Part shown: positions 1-6,635 of the stretch, piece after piece | Layout: every line of letters starts with the position of its first letter | How positions within the stretch are numbered: position 1 is the stretch's first letter | Assembly (NCBI GenBank): GCA_013204195.1 | Contig: JABMOJ010000109.1 | Span: 1 to 12,973 of the forward strand | Direction of reading: 5' to 3' | Length of the DNA stretch: 12,973 bases | DNA from: SAR86 cluster bacterium | Lineage (GTDB): Bacteria; Pseudomonadota; Gammaproteobacteria; Pseudomonadales; Azotimanducaceae | Notes under the pieces: model-generated | Database searches by the model: none | The model's input: the letters and a program-made list of their open reading frames with translations, nothing else | What the model was told of the DNA's origin: nothing | Program-made: the position numbers and the translations under genes

Positions 1-778
1 AGTAAACCCCGAGTATTTTGATCAATCGGTTGTTCAGGTCACGGAACACGCGATTTTTCTCGGCAAATTTATCTTGCTCGAAGCTTTGGCGGGCAAAGGC
101 CCTGACCACACGAATACCCGTCAGGTTTTCCTGCAGAACCGTGGTCAGACGTGCCTCGGCTTCGTCGACCAGTAGAAACAAGGTTTTGACTTTCTGAAAG
201 AAGATAAAGGCGAAGACAAATAGCAGGGGAATCGTCGCCAATGACAGCCAGGCCATATCAACGTCGAGGCTAAACAAAATGGGTAGCACAACGAGCAACA
301 TCAGGATGGCGCGGCTGATCTCGACGACCTGGCCGGCAAGAAAGACCCTGACGGTTTCCACATCTGAGGTGCAACGCTGCACCAGGTCGCCGGTATCGGT
401 GCGGTCGTGATACCCGGCGGGTAAATGTTCGAGGTGATAGAACACGCGATCACGTAAGGCGCGAACGATGCCCTCTGAGCCTACTGCGATCAAGCGGCCG
501 CGAATGTACAGGCAAATGCCGGCGCCCAGGGTGAGGACAAGGATGATCAGCGCGCCAACAATCAGATATAACATGATCGATGGTTCGTCGCCGGCGCTCA
601 AGAGGCGGGTGGGGACTTCAAGAAAGGCCGGTGGCACATTGCCCGTGGTGATGGTGATAATATCGATGGCGTATTTCATCACCAGTGGCACACCAAACAT
701 CATCAGGTAGCCGACCGTCATGGCGACGATAGCCAACAGAAAATAATGTCGAAAGCCTTGGCTGTGGTGCCAGAGCAT
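1..778 (-). CDS. ABC exporter, N-terminal transmembrane domain (partial)
   Basis: This reading frame runs leftwards off the window, so only about 259 N-terminal residues are visible. They look like a type-1 ABC exporter membrane domain of the MsbA/LmrA class. There is a first membrane helix near residues 9-30 and a second near 67-90. Then comes the conserved cytoplasmic stretch HLPAGYHDRTDTGDLVQR (about 110-127), followed by SDVETVR, further helices near 150-185, and the typical ENLTGIRVVRAFARQ segment near 215-230. The Walker A, signature and Walker B motifs would lie beyond the edge, so a fused ATPase is inferred. The start is uncertain. I use ATG at 778, which has AAGG 5 nt upstream. The frame stays open to 880, and in-frame TTG codons at 802 (with GGAG 7 nt upstream) and 874 would add a plausible cytoplasmic N-terminus. 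The substrate cannot be told from this fragment. It is divergent from the GST gene. Confidence 0.87.
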   Translation of the reverse strand, partial: MLWHHSQGFRHYFLLAIVAMTVGYLMMFGVPLVMKYAIDIITITTGNVPPAFLEVPTRLLSAGDEPSIMLYLIVGALIILVLTLGAGICLYIRGRLIAVGSEGIVRALRDRVFYHLEHLPAGYHDRTDTGDLVQRCTSDVETVRVFLAGQVVEISRAILMLLVVLPILFSLDVDMAWLSLATIPLLFVFAFIFFQKVKTLFLLVDEAEARLTTVLQENLTGIRVVRAFARQSFEQDKFAEKNRVFRDLNNRLIKILGVY

Positions 779-1111
779 GTGGGCCTTACTGCGATCGTTC
801 AAAAGCTCACTCCAGGTGCGCGTTATTCGACCGGAAGCGCGTTTATCAGGGGTATGACGACCTGGGCGAGGCAAGACTCAACCCACGTGCAGGCAAGCGC
901 TGGGGGGGGGATGTAAGATCCCAGCTTGATGCTTCAAGGCTTCGCGGTAATGGCGAGAGAGGTTAATGATTTGTTGGCTAATTTCAATGAAAATTAATGC
1001 TTTACTAGCATCGCTCAGGTTATTTCGGTATAAATTCCAAGTCCCAATAGCAACCTTACGTCTACATCTACACTAAGTGGTAAGCGCAATCGCTCGCCAG
1101 CAGGAGTCAGT
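779..1111. other. Divergent intergenic region between ABC exporter and GST genes
   Basis: This 333-bp spacer should hold promoters for both flanking genes, which point away from each other. Bases 779-874 may actually code for the ABC exporter N-terminus if a TTG start is used. A run of nine G residues lies at 902-910. The stretch 961-1010 is AT-rich. A TATAAA hexamer at 1029-1034, about 78 nt before the GST start, could be a -10 element, but I see no convincing -35 at the right distance. I see no further gene or terminator here. Confidence 0.5.
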
Positions 1112-1723
1112 ATGAAATTTATTAACTCGATTGGACCTAATCCCAAGGTCGTTCGCATGTATATGGCCGAACGGGGTATCAGTCTTGATACACTCGACAT
1201 CGACTTAGTGGCCGGCGAGAATCGCCAGCCCGATTATCTTTCGAAAAACCCCAGTGGGACCACACCGGCCTTACAGCTGGATGACGGTAGCTTTGTCGCC
1301 GAGATCACTGTGATTTGTGAGTACTTGGATGATAAGAATGGCAACTCAGACCTGATCGGCACCACGGCCGAGGCCCGCGCCGAGACCCGCATGTGGGGTC
1401 GTCGAATCGATCTGCAAATTATGGAAAATGTGGCAAATGGTTTTCGATATTCAGAAGGGCTGGCCATGTTCAAGGATCGATTGCGGACTATCCCTCACGC
1501 GGCTGACGACTTGAAGATCCTGGCGCAGGAACGGCTTACTTGGCTTGATCAGCAAATGGCCGGTAAGCAGTTCGTTTGCGGCGATCGGTTCACCTTGGCT
1601 GATATTATGCTGTATTGCTTCTTGGAGTTCGGTATTTCAGTTGGCCAGCCATTGAATGCAGCTAACAAAAATATCAGTGCTTGGTACGAGCGAGTTGCAG
1701 CCCGGCCGAGTGCTGCTGCGTAA
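1112..1723 (+). CDS. Glutathione S-transferase family protein
   Basis: This 203-residue protein has the length and two-domain layout of a cytosolic glutathione S-transferase. These enzymes conjugate glutathione to electrophiles or use it as a cofactor. The N-terminal thioredoxin-like domain (about 1-75) includes NPSGTTPALQL (46-56), whose Pro52 is the expected cis-proline next to glutathione. Next comes AEITVICEYLDD (63-74), the usual glutathione-contact helix. The all-helical C-terminal domain carries the N-capping motif DRFTLADI (158-165) and ends with the common ERVAARPS tail. The catalytic Ser/Cys/Tyr cannot be assigned safely; Ser6 in NSIGPNPKV is a candidate. The ATG is preceded by CAGGAG with good spacing. 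The gene stands apart from the next one, and a perfect hairpin lies 20 nt past its stop. The subclass and natural substrate are unknown. Confidence 0.92.
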   Translation: MKFINSIGPNPKVVRMYMAERGISLDTLDIDLVAGENRQPDYLSKNPSGTTPALQLDDGSFVAEITVICEYLDDKNGNSDLIGTTAEARAETRMWGRRIDLQIMENVANGFRYSEGLAMFKDRLRTIPHAADDLKILAQERLTWLDQQMAGKQFVCGDRFTLADIMLYCFLEFGISVGQPLNAANKNISAWYERVAARPSAAA

Positions 1724-1743
1724 GCGCTGTCAGTTGCTTGCAT

Positions 1744-1768
1744 GGCAACGGTGATGTACACCGTTGCC
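1744..1768. terminator. Perfect 10-bp hairpin after GST gene
   Basis: GGCAACGGTG (1744-1753) and CACCGTTGCC (1759-1768) are exact reverse complements around a 5-nt loop, ATGTA. The repeat starts 20 nt after the GST stop codon, which suits a transcription terminator or an mRNA 3'-end stabiliser. No T-run follows on the plus strand (TTCGCGCG), so it is not a standard intrinsic terminator. Confidence 0.5.
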
Positions 1769-1833
1769 TTCGCGCGGGACGCTTTGGTTTCGCGATGATT
1801 ACCCCCTCACAACACCCCTCACGGCACCTGCAA

Positions 1834-1859
1834 CTTTCACTACAACCTTTCACTACAAC
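1834..1859. repeat. 13-bp tandem duplication (2 copies)
   Basis: The unit CTTTCACTACAAC occurs twice, back to back and identical, at 1834-1846 and 1847-1859. A diverged start of a third copy (CTTGCAGTAC) follows. It lies in noncoding DNA and looks like a replication-slippage product. It is too short and too few in copy number to be a CRISPR or a known repeat class. Confidence 0.8.
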
Positions 1860-1949
1860 CTTGCAGTACGCCTGATTAACTGCCATAAAGTTTTCACGGT
1901 ATGCTTGATATCGTTGACGCTGATTGTCGTTCCTGTGTTGTCGTTCATT

Positions 1950-1979
1950 GCTTGGTTCACTGCGGCTTGGTTCACTGCA
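1950..1979. repeat. 15-bp tandem duplication (2 copies)
   Basis: GCTTGGTTCACTGCG at 1950-1964 is followed at once by GCTTGGTTCACTGCA at 1965-1979, differing only in the last base. The sequence just before it (GTTCATTGC) resembles part of the unit. This is the second duplication within 150 bp of the same spacer. Confidence 0.8.
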
Positions 1980-2094
1980 TGATTCAATGTTGGGGCCGCA
2001 GGTCACCCGGTGTAGGGGCAATCTCACTTGCCATAGGTGGCAAGGGGAAAATATTGATTTAGGCAGTGTCGTGAGCACTTAAAGAGTACGCTAA

Positions 2095-2691
2095 ATGACA
2101 AAAAACATTGATTTCTACTGGGATCTGGGCAGCACGAATACTTATTTTGCGCTGCAGCTGATCCTGCCTTTGGCGGCTCGGTATGATGCGCAGATCACCT
2201 GGCATGCCTTTAACCTTGGTCATGTGTTTCAGTCAAATCGTTATGTGCTGATGGATGAACCTAAAGCCAAGCTACGAAACCGCCGGGATGATCTGATGCG
2301 CTGGGCCAAGCGTTATGATCTGCCCTTCAGGATGCCGGATCAATTCCCGATCAAGACCAGTCGCGCGTTGAAGGGTGCCATCGCCATGCGCCAGTGGGGT
2401 CTGGAACAGGCATTTATCGAGGCGATTTTTGCCGCCTACTGGGAGGAGAACATCGGTACCATTGGCGAGTACAGTGTGTTGCGAGGTATCGCGGAAAATC
2501 TAGGCGTTGATCCAACAACCTTCGAGGTTGCTTGCGAAAGCCAGGTGGTGCGCGAGGCGCTAATCGAATCGACGAATTCAGCCCTGGCCCGCGGCGTATT
2601 TGGCGCCCCATCGATTATGATCGACGACACCCTGTACTGGGGCAAAGACCGAATGGAGTTTGTCGAGGCTCAGCTTGCGGCTGTAGGCTAG
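2095..2691 (+). CDS. 2-hydroxychromene-2-carboxylate isomerase / DsbA-family oxidoreductase
   Basis: This 198-residue protein belongs to the HCCA-isomerase/kappa-GST branch of the DsbA-like thioredoxin fold. Characterised members such as NahD use glutathione to isomerise 2-hydroxychromene-2-carboxylate in naphthalene breakdown. The N-terminal strand and active-site loop read IDFYWDLGSTNTYFA (5-19), with Ser13 in the position usually occupied by the catalytic serine of the SP-x-x-Y motif. A helical insert occupies about 45-140. The fold closes with GVFGAPSIMI (167-176), which contains the cis-proline, then YWGKDRMEFVE (181-191), both family hallmarks. The length is normal. AAAGAG lies about 10 nt before the ATG. 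The usual proline after the serine is replaced by threonine, so substrate preference may differ. The neighbouring GST hints at glutathione-dependent chemistry, but no naphthalene-pathway gene is present. Its stop is only 3 nt from the stop of the convergent cytochrome gene. Confidence 0.87.
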   Translation: MTKNIDFYWDLGSTNTYFALQLILPLAARYDAQITWHAFNLGHVFQSNRYVLMDEPKAKLRNRRDDLMRWAKRYDLPFRMPDQFPIKTSRALKGAIAMRQWGLEQAFIEAIFAAYWEENIGTIGEYSVLRGIAENLGVDPTTFEVACESQVVREALIESTNSALARGVFGAPSIMIDDTLYWGKDRMEFVEAQLAAVG

Positions 2692-2694
2692 CGC

Positions 2695-3237
2695 TTATTG
2701 CTGCAGCTCGATAAAGCCGTCGCGGTTGGGCATTTGGATGTCGGCCAGGGTGCTGTCGCTAACCACTTCGCTGCGTTTGACGATACCGTTGAGATACAAC
2801 ACATAGGCAGTGGCCCCATAGACCTCGTCCACAGACAGCGACTTTTCTTCGTTGTAAGGCATGGCGCGAGCGATATAGTCATACAGGGTCGGCGCGTAAG
2901 GCCAATAGCTGCCAACGGTTTTGACGGGTTGAGCCGTGGCTAAGGTACCGATGCCACCTGCCAGCTGATTGCCTGCGAGTTTGCCGTCTAGCCCATGGCA
3001 CGCAGCGCAACGCGCATTAAAGACCCGCTCGCCTTGTTCGACGCTGGCTTGGCCTAGGGGTAATCCCGAACCATTGCCGGAGACGATAGTCCCCTGATAG
3101 TCGGGTACGAGCCGGCCGAGCTCGGGCTTGATATTGTGGCCATCGAGCAGGGGTTGGGCGATGGCACTGGCCGACAGCGCCAGCAAAACCATGCCTGTTG
3201 TTGCGCATCGAGGCACGAACGTCTTATACGTAAACAT
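2695..3237 (-). CDS. Exported monoheme cytochrome c, SoxD/SorB-like electron acceptor
   Basis: This 180-residue c-type cytochrome most likely accepts electrons from the SoxC-like enzyme encoded just upstream. A signal peptide spans about 1-27, with a hydrophobic core MVLLALSASAIA and an AIA cleavage site. One haem site, CAACH (77-81), is present, and RAMPYN gives Met126 as the likely sixth ligand. The sequence around TVGSYWPYAPTLYDYIARAM and the MPNRDGF tail (169-175) resemble cytochrome subunits of SoxCD/sulfite dehydrogenases. Only one haem site is visible, whereas the Paracoccus-type SoxD is diheme and about twice as long. I chose the ATG at 3237 because it opens directly on the signal peptide and has TGGAGTGG about 9 nt upstream. 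The frame stays open to 3441, but that stretch lies inside soxC. The start overlaps the soxC end by 14 nt, which suggests translational coupling. Confidence 0.88.
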   Translation of the reverse strand: MFTYKTFVPRCATTGMVLLALSASAIAQPLLDGHNIKPELGRLVPDYQGTIVSGNGSGLPLGQASVEQGERVFNARCAACHGLDGKLAGNQLAGGIGTLATAQPVKTVGSYWPYAPTLYDYIARAMPYNEEKSLSVDEVYGATAYVLYLNGIVKRSEVVSDSTLADIQMPNRDGFIELQQ

Positions 3238-4468
3238 TTTTAACCACTCCAGCGTTTGATATGTGCCAGCTTTGAATACCGTTGTAGTGGTAAAAACCCG
3301 CTGCTGAATAGCGTGCCAGTGCGACTGTGCGGGTAGGTTGGATATTGCCTTGAGTATCTGTCGCGCGGCTTTGCAGAATGCTGCTTTGACCCACCCAGCG
3401 CCAGGGCAGGCGAAATCGCGTGAGTGCCATAGGTCGGGCATCCGATTGCAGTGCAGCGGGCTCCCAGTTCACGCCACCATCGGCGCTGATCTCGACACCT
3501 CGAATCGCCCCCGCGCCGGACCAGGCCAGCCCTGTCACCTCATAGATACCTTTTCGGTTCAGGGTCATTTTGCCAGAAGGAGAGGTGATCAACGATTTGA
3601 CCCCCATGGCCAGTGAAAACATCTCGGCCTTACCATCCGTCAGTAACTCGGTGTACTTCGCGGTTTCATCCCGAGTATAGGCAGGCATCCCTTGAACCTT
3701 GAGGCTGTGTAGCCATTTGACGCTGATATTGCCCTCACTGCCCGGCACGAACAAGCGCATGGGGTAGCCCTGCGCAGGTCGTAGGGGCTCGCCATTTTGG
3801 TACAGGGCGACCATGACATTATCTAATGCCAGCTTCATCGGTAGGCTGCGGGTCATGCCAGCAGCATCGGCGCCCTCGGCGATGACCCAACGGGCGGCTG
3901 AATCGATCCCGGCCTCGTCGAGCAGATAATGTAGTGGTACGCCGGTCCACTCGGCGCCTGAAACCAAGCCATTGAGGGAGCCTGCGGTCAAATCTAACGG
4001 CGCGTTAAGGGTGTTGCGAAAGCTATTGCCGGAGCACTCTAGGAAGTATTGATGGGTTTCCATCGGGTAGGCCAGCAGATCCTCGTAACTGAACTGGAGT
4101 TGTCTGCGGACATCACCAAAGATAGTGAGTGTATGCCGGGCTGGGTCAATAGCGGGTATACCGCTGTGATGGCGTTCAAAATGTAGGCTGTTGGGTGTGA
4201 TGGTGCCATTAAGATCTTGCAATGGCGTGGATGATGAGCCGGCAGCCTGGCCCAGGGGATGGCCGCCGGTCTGTTCGCGCTTGAGTCGGGCGAAGGGTGA
4301 CGGTTGGCCGTATTCACCTTGAGGCTCGCCAGCGTGGGTCATCCAGTCTTGGCTGGCCCTGACGGGCACGACGAAGCTGCCGGCTAAACCCAGAGCCGAG
4401 GCTTTTAATAAGGCGCGCCGAGGAAGGAGGCCACCCTCTATGACCTGATTAATCGAGTCCTTATCCAT
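3224..4468 (-). CDS. soxC: SoxC-like sulfite/sulfane dehydrogenase, molybdenum subunit
   Basis: This 414-residue protein is a periplasmic molybdoenzyme of the sulfite oxidase family, closest in style to SoxC. SoxC works with a cytochrome (SoxD) to oxidise sulfane sulfur or sulfite. A twin-arginine leader is visible: PRRALLKASALGLAG (16-30) and a hydrophobic stretch, consistent with export as a folded cofactor-bearing protein. The molybdopterin domain (about 95-270) holds the SoxC-like LHFERHHSGIPAIDP segment (95-109), the molybdenum ligand Cys145 in YFLECSGNS, and GLVSGAEWTGVPL. The C-terminal dimerisation domain (about 285-405) ends in FYHYNGIQSWHI, also typical of SoxC. The length matches the family. 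A GAGG precedes the ATG. The cytochrome gene follows with a 14-nt overlap, and a small membrane protein gene lies 100 bp upstream on the same strand. No soxXYZAB genes are seen. It could equally act as a dedicated sulfite dehydrogenase. Confidence 0.9.
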   Translation of the reverse strand: MDKDSINQVIEGGLLPRRALLKASALGLAGSFVVPVRASQDWMTHAGEPQGEYGQPSPFARLKREQTGGHPLGQAAGSSSTPLQDLNGTITPNSLHFERHHSGIPAIDPARHTLTIFGDVRRQLQFSYEDLLAYPMETHQYFLECSGNSFRNTLNAPLDLTAGSLNGLVSGAEWTGVPLHYLLDEAGIDSAARWVIAEGADAAGMTRSLPMKLALDNVMVALYQNGEPLRPAQGYPMRLFVPGSEGNISVKWLHSLKVQGMPAYTRDETAKYTELLTDGKAEMFSLAMGVKSLITSPSGKMTLNRKGIYEVTGLAWSGAGAIRGVEISADGGVNWEPAALQSDARPMALTRFRLPWRWVGQSSILQSRATDTQGNIQPTRTVALARYSAAGFYHYNGIQSWHISNAGVVKNVYV

Positions 4469-4568
4469 TCGCTGAGCCTCGCCTGCTGTATTTTATTATG
4501 TAGGGAAACTAAACCAGTGGCTGATCGATAGCAAAGCTATTTACTTCAGCTGACATAGTCCGCTGGCG

Positions 4569-4895
4569 TTAAGGCTGGAGCTCAAAGGCCCAGATCAAAA
4601 GGGGTTGGATTACCAATGCCAGCATAAACCCGCCATAAAGGTCGCGGTCGTAGCCAAAATTAAGGCTAAAGTCCGCCGGCATATTCGCATTCAAAGACAA
4701 GATGATCACCATCGCCATGATAATAGTAGTGCGACCCTTAACACATAACGTGCAGGCGACAGCGCCGCTGAGAATCAGGCCCAGGCTATTTGAAAACCCC
4801 AGGCGGGCAATGAGATTGTCCTCCAGATTGATGCCGAGCGTGACCAAAAACAGTAGGAATAAAATGGCAATACGAGCAAAAATTAAGGCAGTCAT
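4569..4895 (-). CDS. Small hydrophobic membrane protein of unknown function
   Basis: I do not recognise this 108-residue protein. It is strongly hydrophobic, with about four likely membrane segments: near 3-22 (ALIFARIAILFLLFLVTLGI), 36-52, 57-70 and 88-105. Between the third and fourth is a polar loop containing NFGYDRDLYGG. No cofactor motif or catalytic signature is visible; the two cysteines are Cys49 and Cys52. The start is well supported, because GAGGAG (minus strand, 4901-4906) lies 5 nt before the ATG. It is encoded 100 bp upstream of soxC on the same strand, so it may be co-transcribed with soxC and the cytochrome. A link to quinone or electron transfer or to sulfur-compound transport is possible, but nothing in the protein shows it. 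Confidence 0.72.
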   Translation of the reverse strand: MTALIFARIAILFLLFLVTLGINLEDNLIARLGFSNSLGLILSGAVACTLCVKGRTTIIMAMVIILSLNANMPADFSLNFGYDRDLYGGFMLALVIQPLLIWAFELQP

Positions 4896-4986
4896 GTCGT
4901 CTCCTCACATGAATATTTGGTGCTTGAGGCGACTTTAGAACGCCCGGTGGTGGATTTCTGTTTGGGTGTTCCAAGTTGTGACCGAG

Positions 4987-4996
4987 TTCACGTGAA
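4987..4996. promoter_or_regulatory. Perfect 10-bp palindrome, possible operator
   Basis: TTCACGTGAA is an exact palindrome in the roughly 170-bp spacer between the divergent small membrane protein and MscS-family genes. A nearby interrupted palindrome, GACTGGCAGTC (5002-5012), adds some dyad structure. The position would suit a regulator binding between divergent genes. One such palindrome in a spacer this size is not rare, so the call is weak. Confidence 0.2.
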
Positions 4997-5091
4997 ATAC
5001 TGACTGGCAGTCGTCTCTGCGCGATCGGGCGAGTCAGCGCGCTGGTTTTAGCATTTGAGTGTTCATATGTTGATGCGCCGCATAGGCTCTG

Positions 5092-6465
5092 TTGTTATCA
5101 TCCGCGCTATTATTTTGCTTATTGATTTTGCCTCGAGCCCACGCCATGAGCGAATTACAAGAGTTGCCTGTCATCCACTTCGCGATTGCCGAGTGGCACC
5201 TGCTCATCGAACACCTGTTCAGTGTTCAGTCTGGAATCGAGTTAGGTATCGTTGCTTTCGTCGGCTTGCTGGCTCGAGTGGCCGCGGGCTATCACCGGCC
5301 GAAACTGCTTGCCCAGGCTGAGGTGCATCAGAATAACCAAGCACTGTATCGACTGCTGTCTGCTGTCGTGGTGGTATTGGCCCCGCTTTATTGGCTAGTG
5401 TTACAGTGGCTGTGTAACGGATTGGCCCAACAACTCGGTTTTGAGCCAGGATTAATGCGGGTGACCGCCAGTCTGCTGTCTGCGTGGGTCATTATTCGAA
5501 TTGCTACCACGTTCATTTATAGTCCGCTCCTGGGTCGAGCGGTGGCCGTCATTGCTTGGACAGTGGCGGCATTGAATATCGTGGGTTGGCTCGGTCAATC
5601 AATCGATCTGCTGAACTATATCGGCGTCGATTTTGGTCAGGTTCGTATTTCGTTGTTTACGGTCATCAAGGGCATGTTCGCGCTTGGCGTGCTTTTGTGG
5701 GTCTCTAATGTGCTCGCGACCTTCTTCGAAAACCGGATTAAGGCGATCCCTGACCTGACACCGTCGGTTCAAGAACTGTTCGCCAAGCTGTTCAAGATCA
5801 CGGTGATATTCATCGCTGTGGTCACGTCGATCAGTGCCGTGGGTATAGACCTGACGGCGTTTGCAGTGATTGGCGGTGCGGTGGGTGTCGGTATCGGTTT
5901 GGGGTTGCAGAAGATCGTTGCCAATCTGATCAGCGGCATTATCTTGTTGATGGATAAGTCGATTAAGCCAGGCGATGTGATTGCGGTGGCCGACTACTAC
6001 GGGCGCGTAGACTCTCTCGGGGCGCGTTACGTGTCGGTCACCACGCGAGACGGTATAGAGCACTTGATCCCGAACGAAGACCTGATCGTCAATCGAGTCG
6101 AGAACTGGTCACACAGCAACAATCTGTATCGCATTCGCCTGCCTATTGGCGTGCACTATAAGTCGGATGTGAAACAAGCCATGGCGCTTTGTGTCGAGGC
6201 TGCCAGAGGCGCGAAGCGGGTGCTCAAGGAACCAGGGCCCGTGTGCCTGCTGCGACGGTTTGGCGATAGTTCGGTGGATCTGGAAATTCGTTACTGGATT
6301 GATGATCCTATGAATGGCAGAGCCAATTTAAACAGTGAAATTCTGCTTAGTGTCTGGGATAGCTTTAAGGCGCACGGCATCGAAATCCCCTATCCGCAAC
6401 GTGATCTGCATCTGCGGAGTTCGGACTGGAACGAAGTCGAGAAGCACTTTCCGACTGCCGATTAG
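5092..6465 (+). CDS. MscS-family mechanosensitive ion channel
   Basis: This is a small-conductance mechanosensitive channel, an inner-membrane protein that opens under membrane tension and releases solutes during hypo-osmotic shock. The diagnostic pore helix TM3 is clear at about 255-288: FAVIGGAVGVGIGLGLQK, then NLISGIILLMD, with the Gly/Ala packing pattern. The beta domain follows with KPGDVIAVADYYGRV, and IPNEDLIVNRVENW lies near 326-339. The C-terminal alpha/beta domain runs to about 450. Several membrane helices precede TM3 (near 50-66, 88-108, 125-143, 150-170, 188-210), so it is larger than E. coli MscS. The start is problematic. The frame opens at TTG 5092 right after an in-frame stop (5083-5085), giving a hydrophobic leader ending PRAHA but lacking a basic N-region. 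ATG 5146 is the next option. A suitable basic N-terminus, MLMRRIGS, lies in the adjacent frame from ATG 5067. Confidence 0.93.
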   Translation: MLSSALLFCLLILPRAHAMSELQELPVIHFAIAEWHLLIEHLFSVQSGIELGIVAFVGLLARVAAGYHRPKLLAQAEVHQNNQALYRLLSAVVVVLAPLYWLVLQWLCNGLAQQLGFEPGLMRVTASLLSAWVIIRIATTFIYSPLLGRAVAVIAWTVAALNIVGWLGQSIDLLNYIGVDFGQVRISLFTVIKGMFALGVLLWVSNVLATFFENRIKAIPDLTPSVQELFAKLFKITVIFIAVVTSISAVGIDLTAFAVIGGAVGVGIGLGLQKIVANLISGIILLMDKSIKPGDVIAVADYYGRVDSLGARYVSVTTRDGIEHLIPNEDLIVNRVENWSHSNNLYRIRLPIGVHYKSDVKQAMALCVEAARGAKRVLKEPGPVCLLRRFGDSSVDLEIRYWIDDPMNGRANLNSEILLSVWDSFKAHGIEIPYPQRDLHLRSSDWNEVEKHFPTAD

Positions 6466-6635
6466 GTTGTCCCGCTTTTTTAACGGCTGTGTAAGGAAAG
6501 CCGCACGACATAGTGGCGTTCCTGGAAAAACGCAATATTAGGTTTTTCGATCAAAGCTGTTCACCACTTCTAGCCCGCCAGTGCTATATTCCGCGTTCGC
6601 TCAACCTTCGTTGACAATGGACAGGAAAATCTTTC
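6466..6635. other. Spacer between MscS-family and AstE/AspA-family genes
   Basis: This 170-bp spacer holds a T-run (6476-6481) with no clear stem before it. It also holds a short stem, GCGTT/AACGC, around 6514-6535. The promoter candidate at 6560-6590 lies near its right end. The spacing suggests that the hydrolase has its own promoter rather than being read only from the channel gene. Confidence 0.4.
6560..6590 (+). promoter_or_regulatory. Candidate extended -10 promoter for AstE/AspA-family gene
   Basis: TGCTATATT (6582-6590) combines a TG extension with a TATATT -10 hexamer, five of six matches to TATAAT. The best -35 is a weak TTCACC (6560-6565) with a 19-bp spacer, which an extended -10 can tolerate. 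Transcription would start near 6597, about 40 nt before the GTG start. Confidence 0.4.

Larger units (their letters stand above)
1724..2094. other. 371-bp spacer with hairpin and tandem duplications
   Basis: No convincing gene lies between the GST and the isomerase. The spacer begins with a perfect inverted repeat (1744-1768). It then carries two short tandem duplications, 13 bp x 2 (1834-1859) and 15 bp x 2 (1950-1979). A 53-codon ATG frame (1901-2062) and a 72-codon TTG frame (1764-1982) cross it. Both lack a good ribosome-binding site and take their striking composition from the duplicated DNA. The promoter of the downstream gene is expected here, but I could not pick a clear one. Confidence 0.5.

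Noticed and set aside
468..710. 80-codon plus-strand frame opposite the ABC exporter
   Set aside because: It is antisense to a clear ABC transporter membrane domain and has no recognisable features.
1834..1979. CRISPR array
   Set aside because: The repeats are adjacent tandem copies of 13 and 15 bp with no spacers between them, and no cas genes are present.
1764..1982. Hydrophobic 72-codon frame ending in AWFTAAWFTA
   Set aside because: It begins at a TTG inside the hairpin with no ribosome-binding site, and its repeat is a direct product of the 15-bp DNA duplication.
3238..3441. Upstream extension of the cytochrome reading frame
   Set aside because: The added residues lie wholly inside soxC and would put about 68 residues ahead of a clear signal peptide. 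ATG 3237 has its own ribosome-binding site.
4528..4540. Short inverted repeat ATAGC/GCTAT upstream of soxC
   Set aside because: A 5-bp stem with a 3-nt loop is common by chance, and no T-run or known operator pattern accompanies it.
5599..6063. 154-codon antisense frame within the MscS-family gene
   Set aside because: It is opposite the conserved pore region, and its composition (rich in Arg, His and Asp) is typical of a shadow frame.
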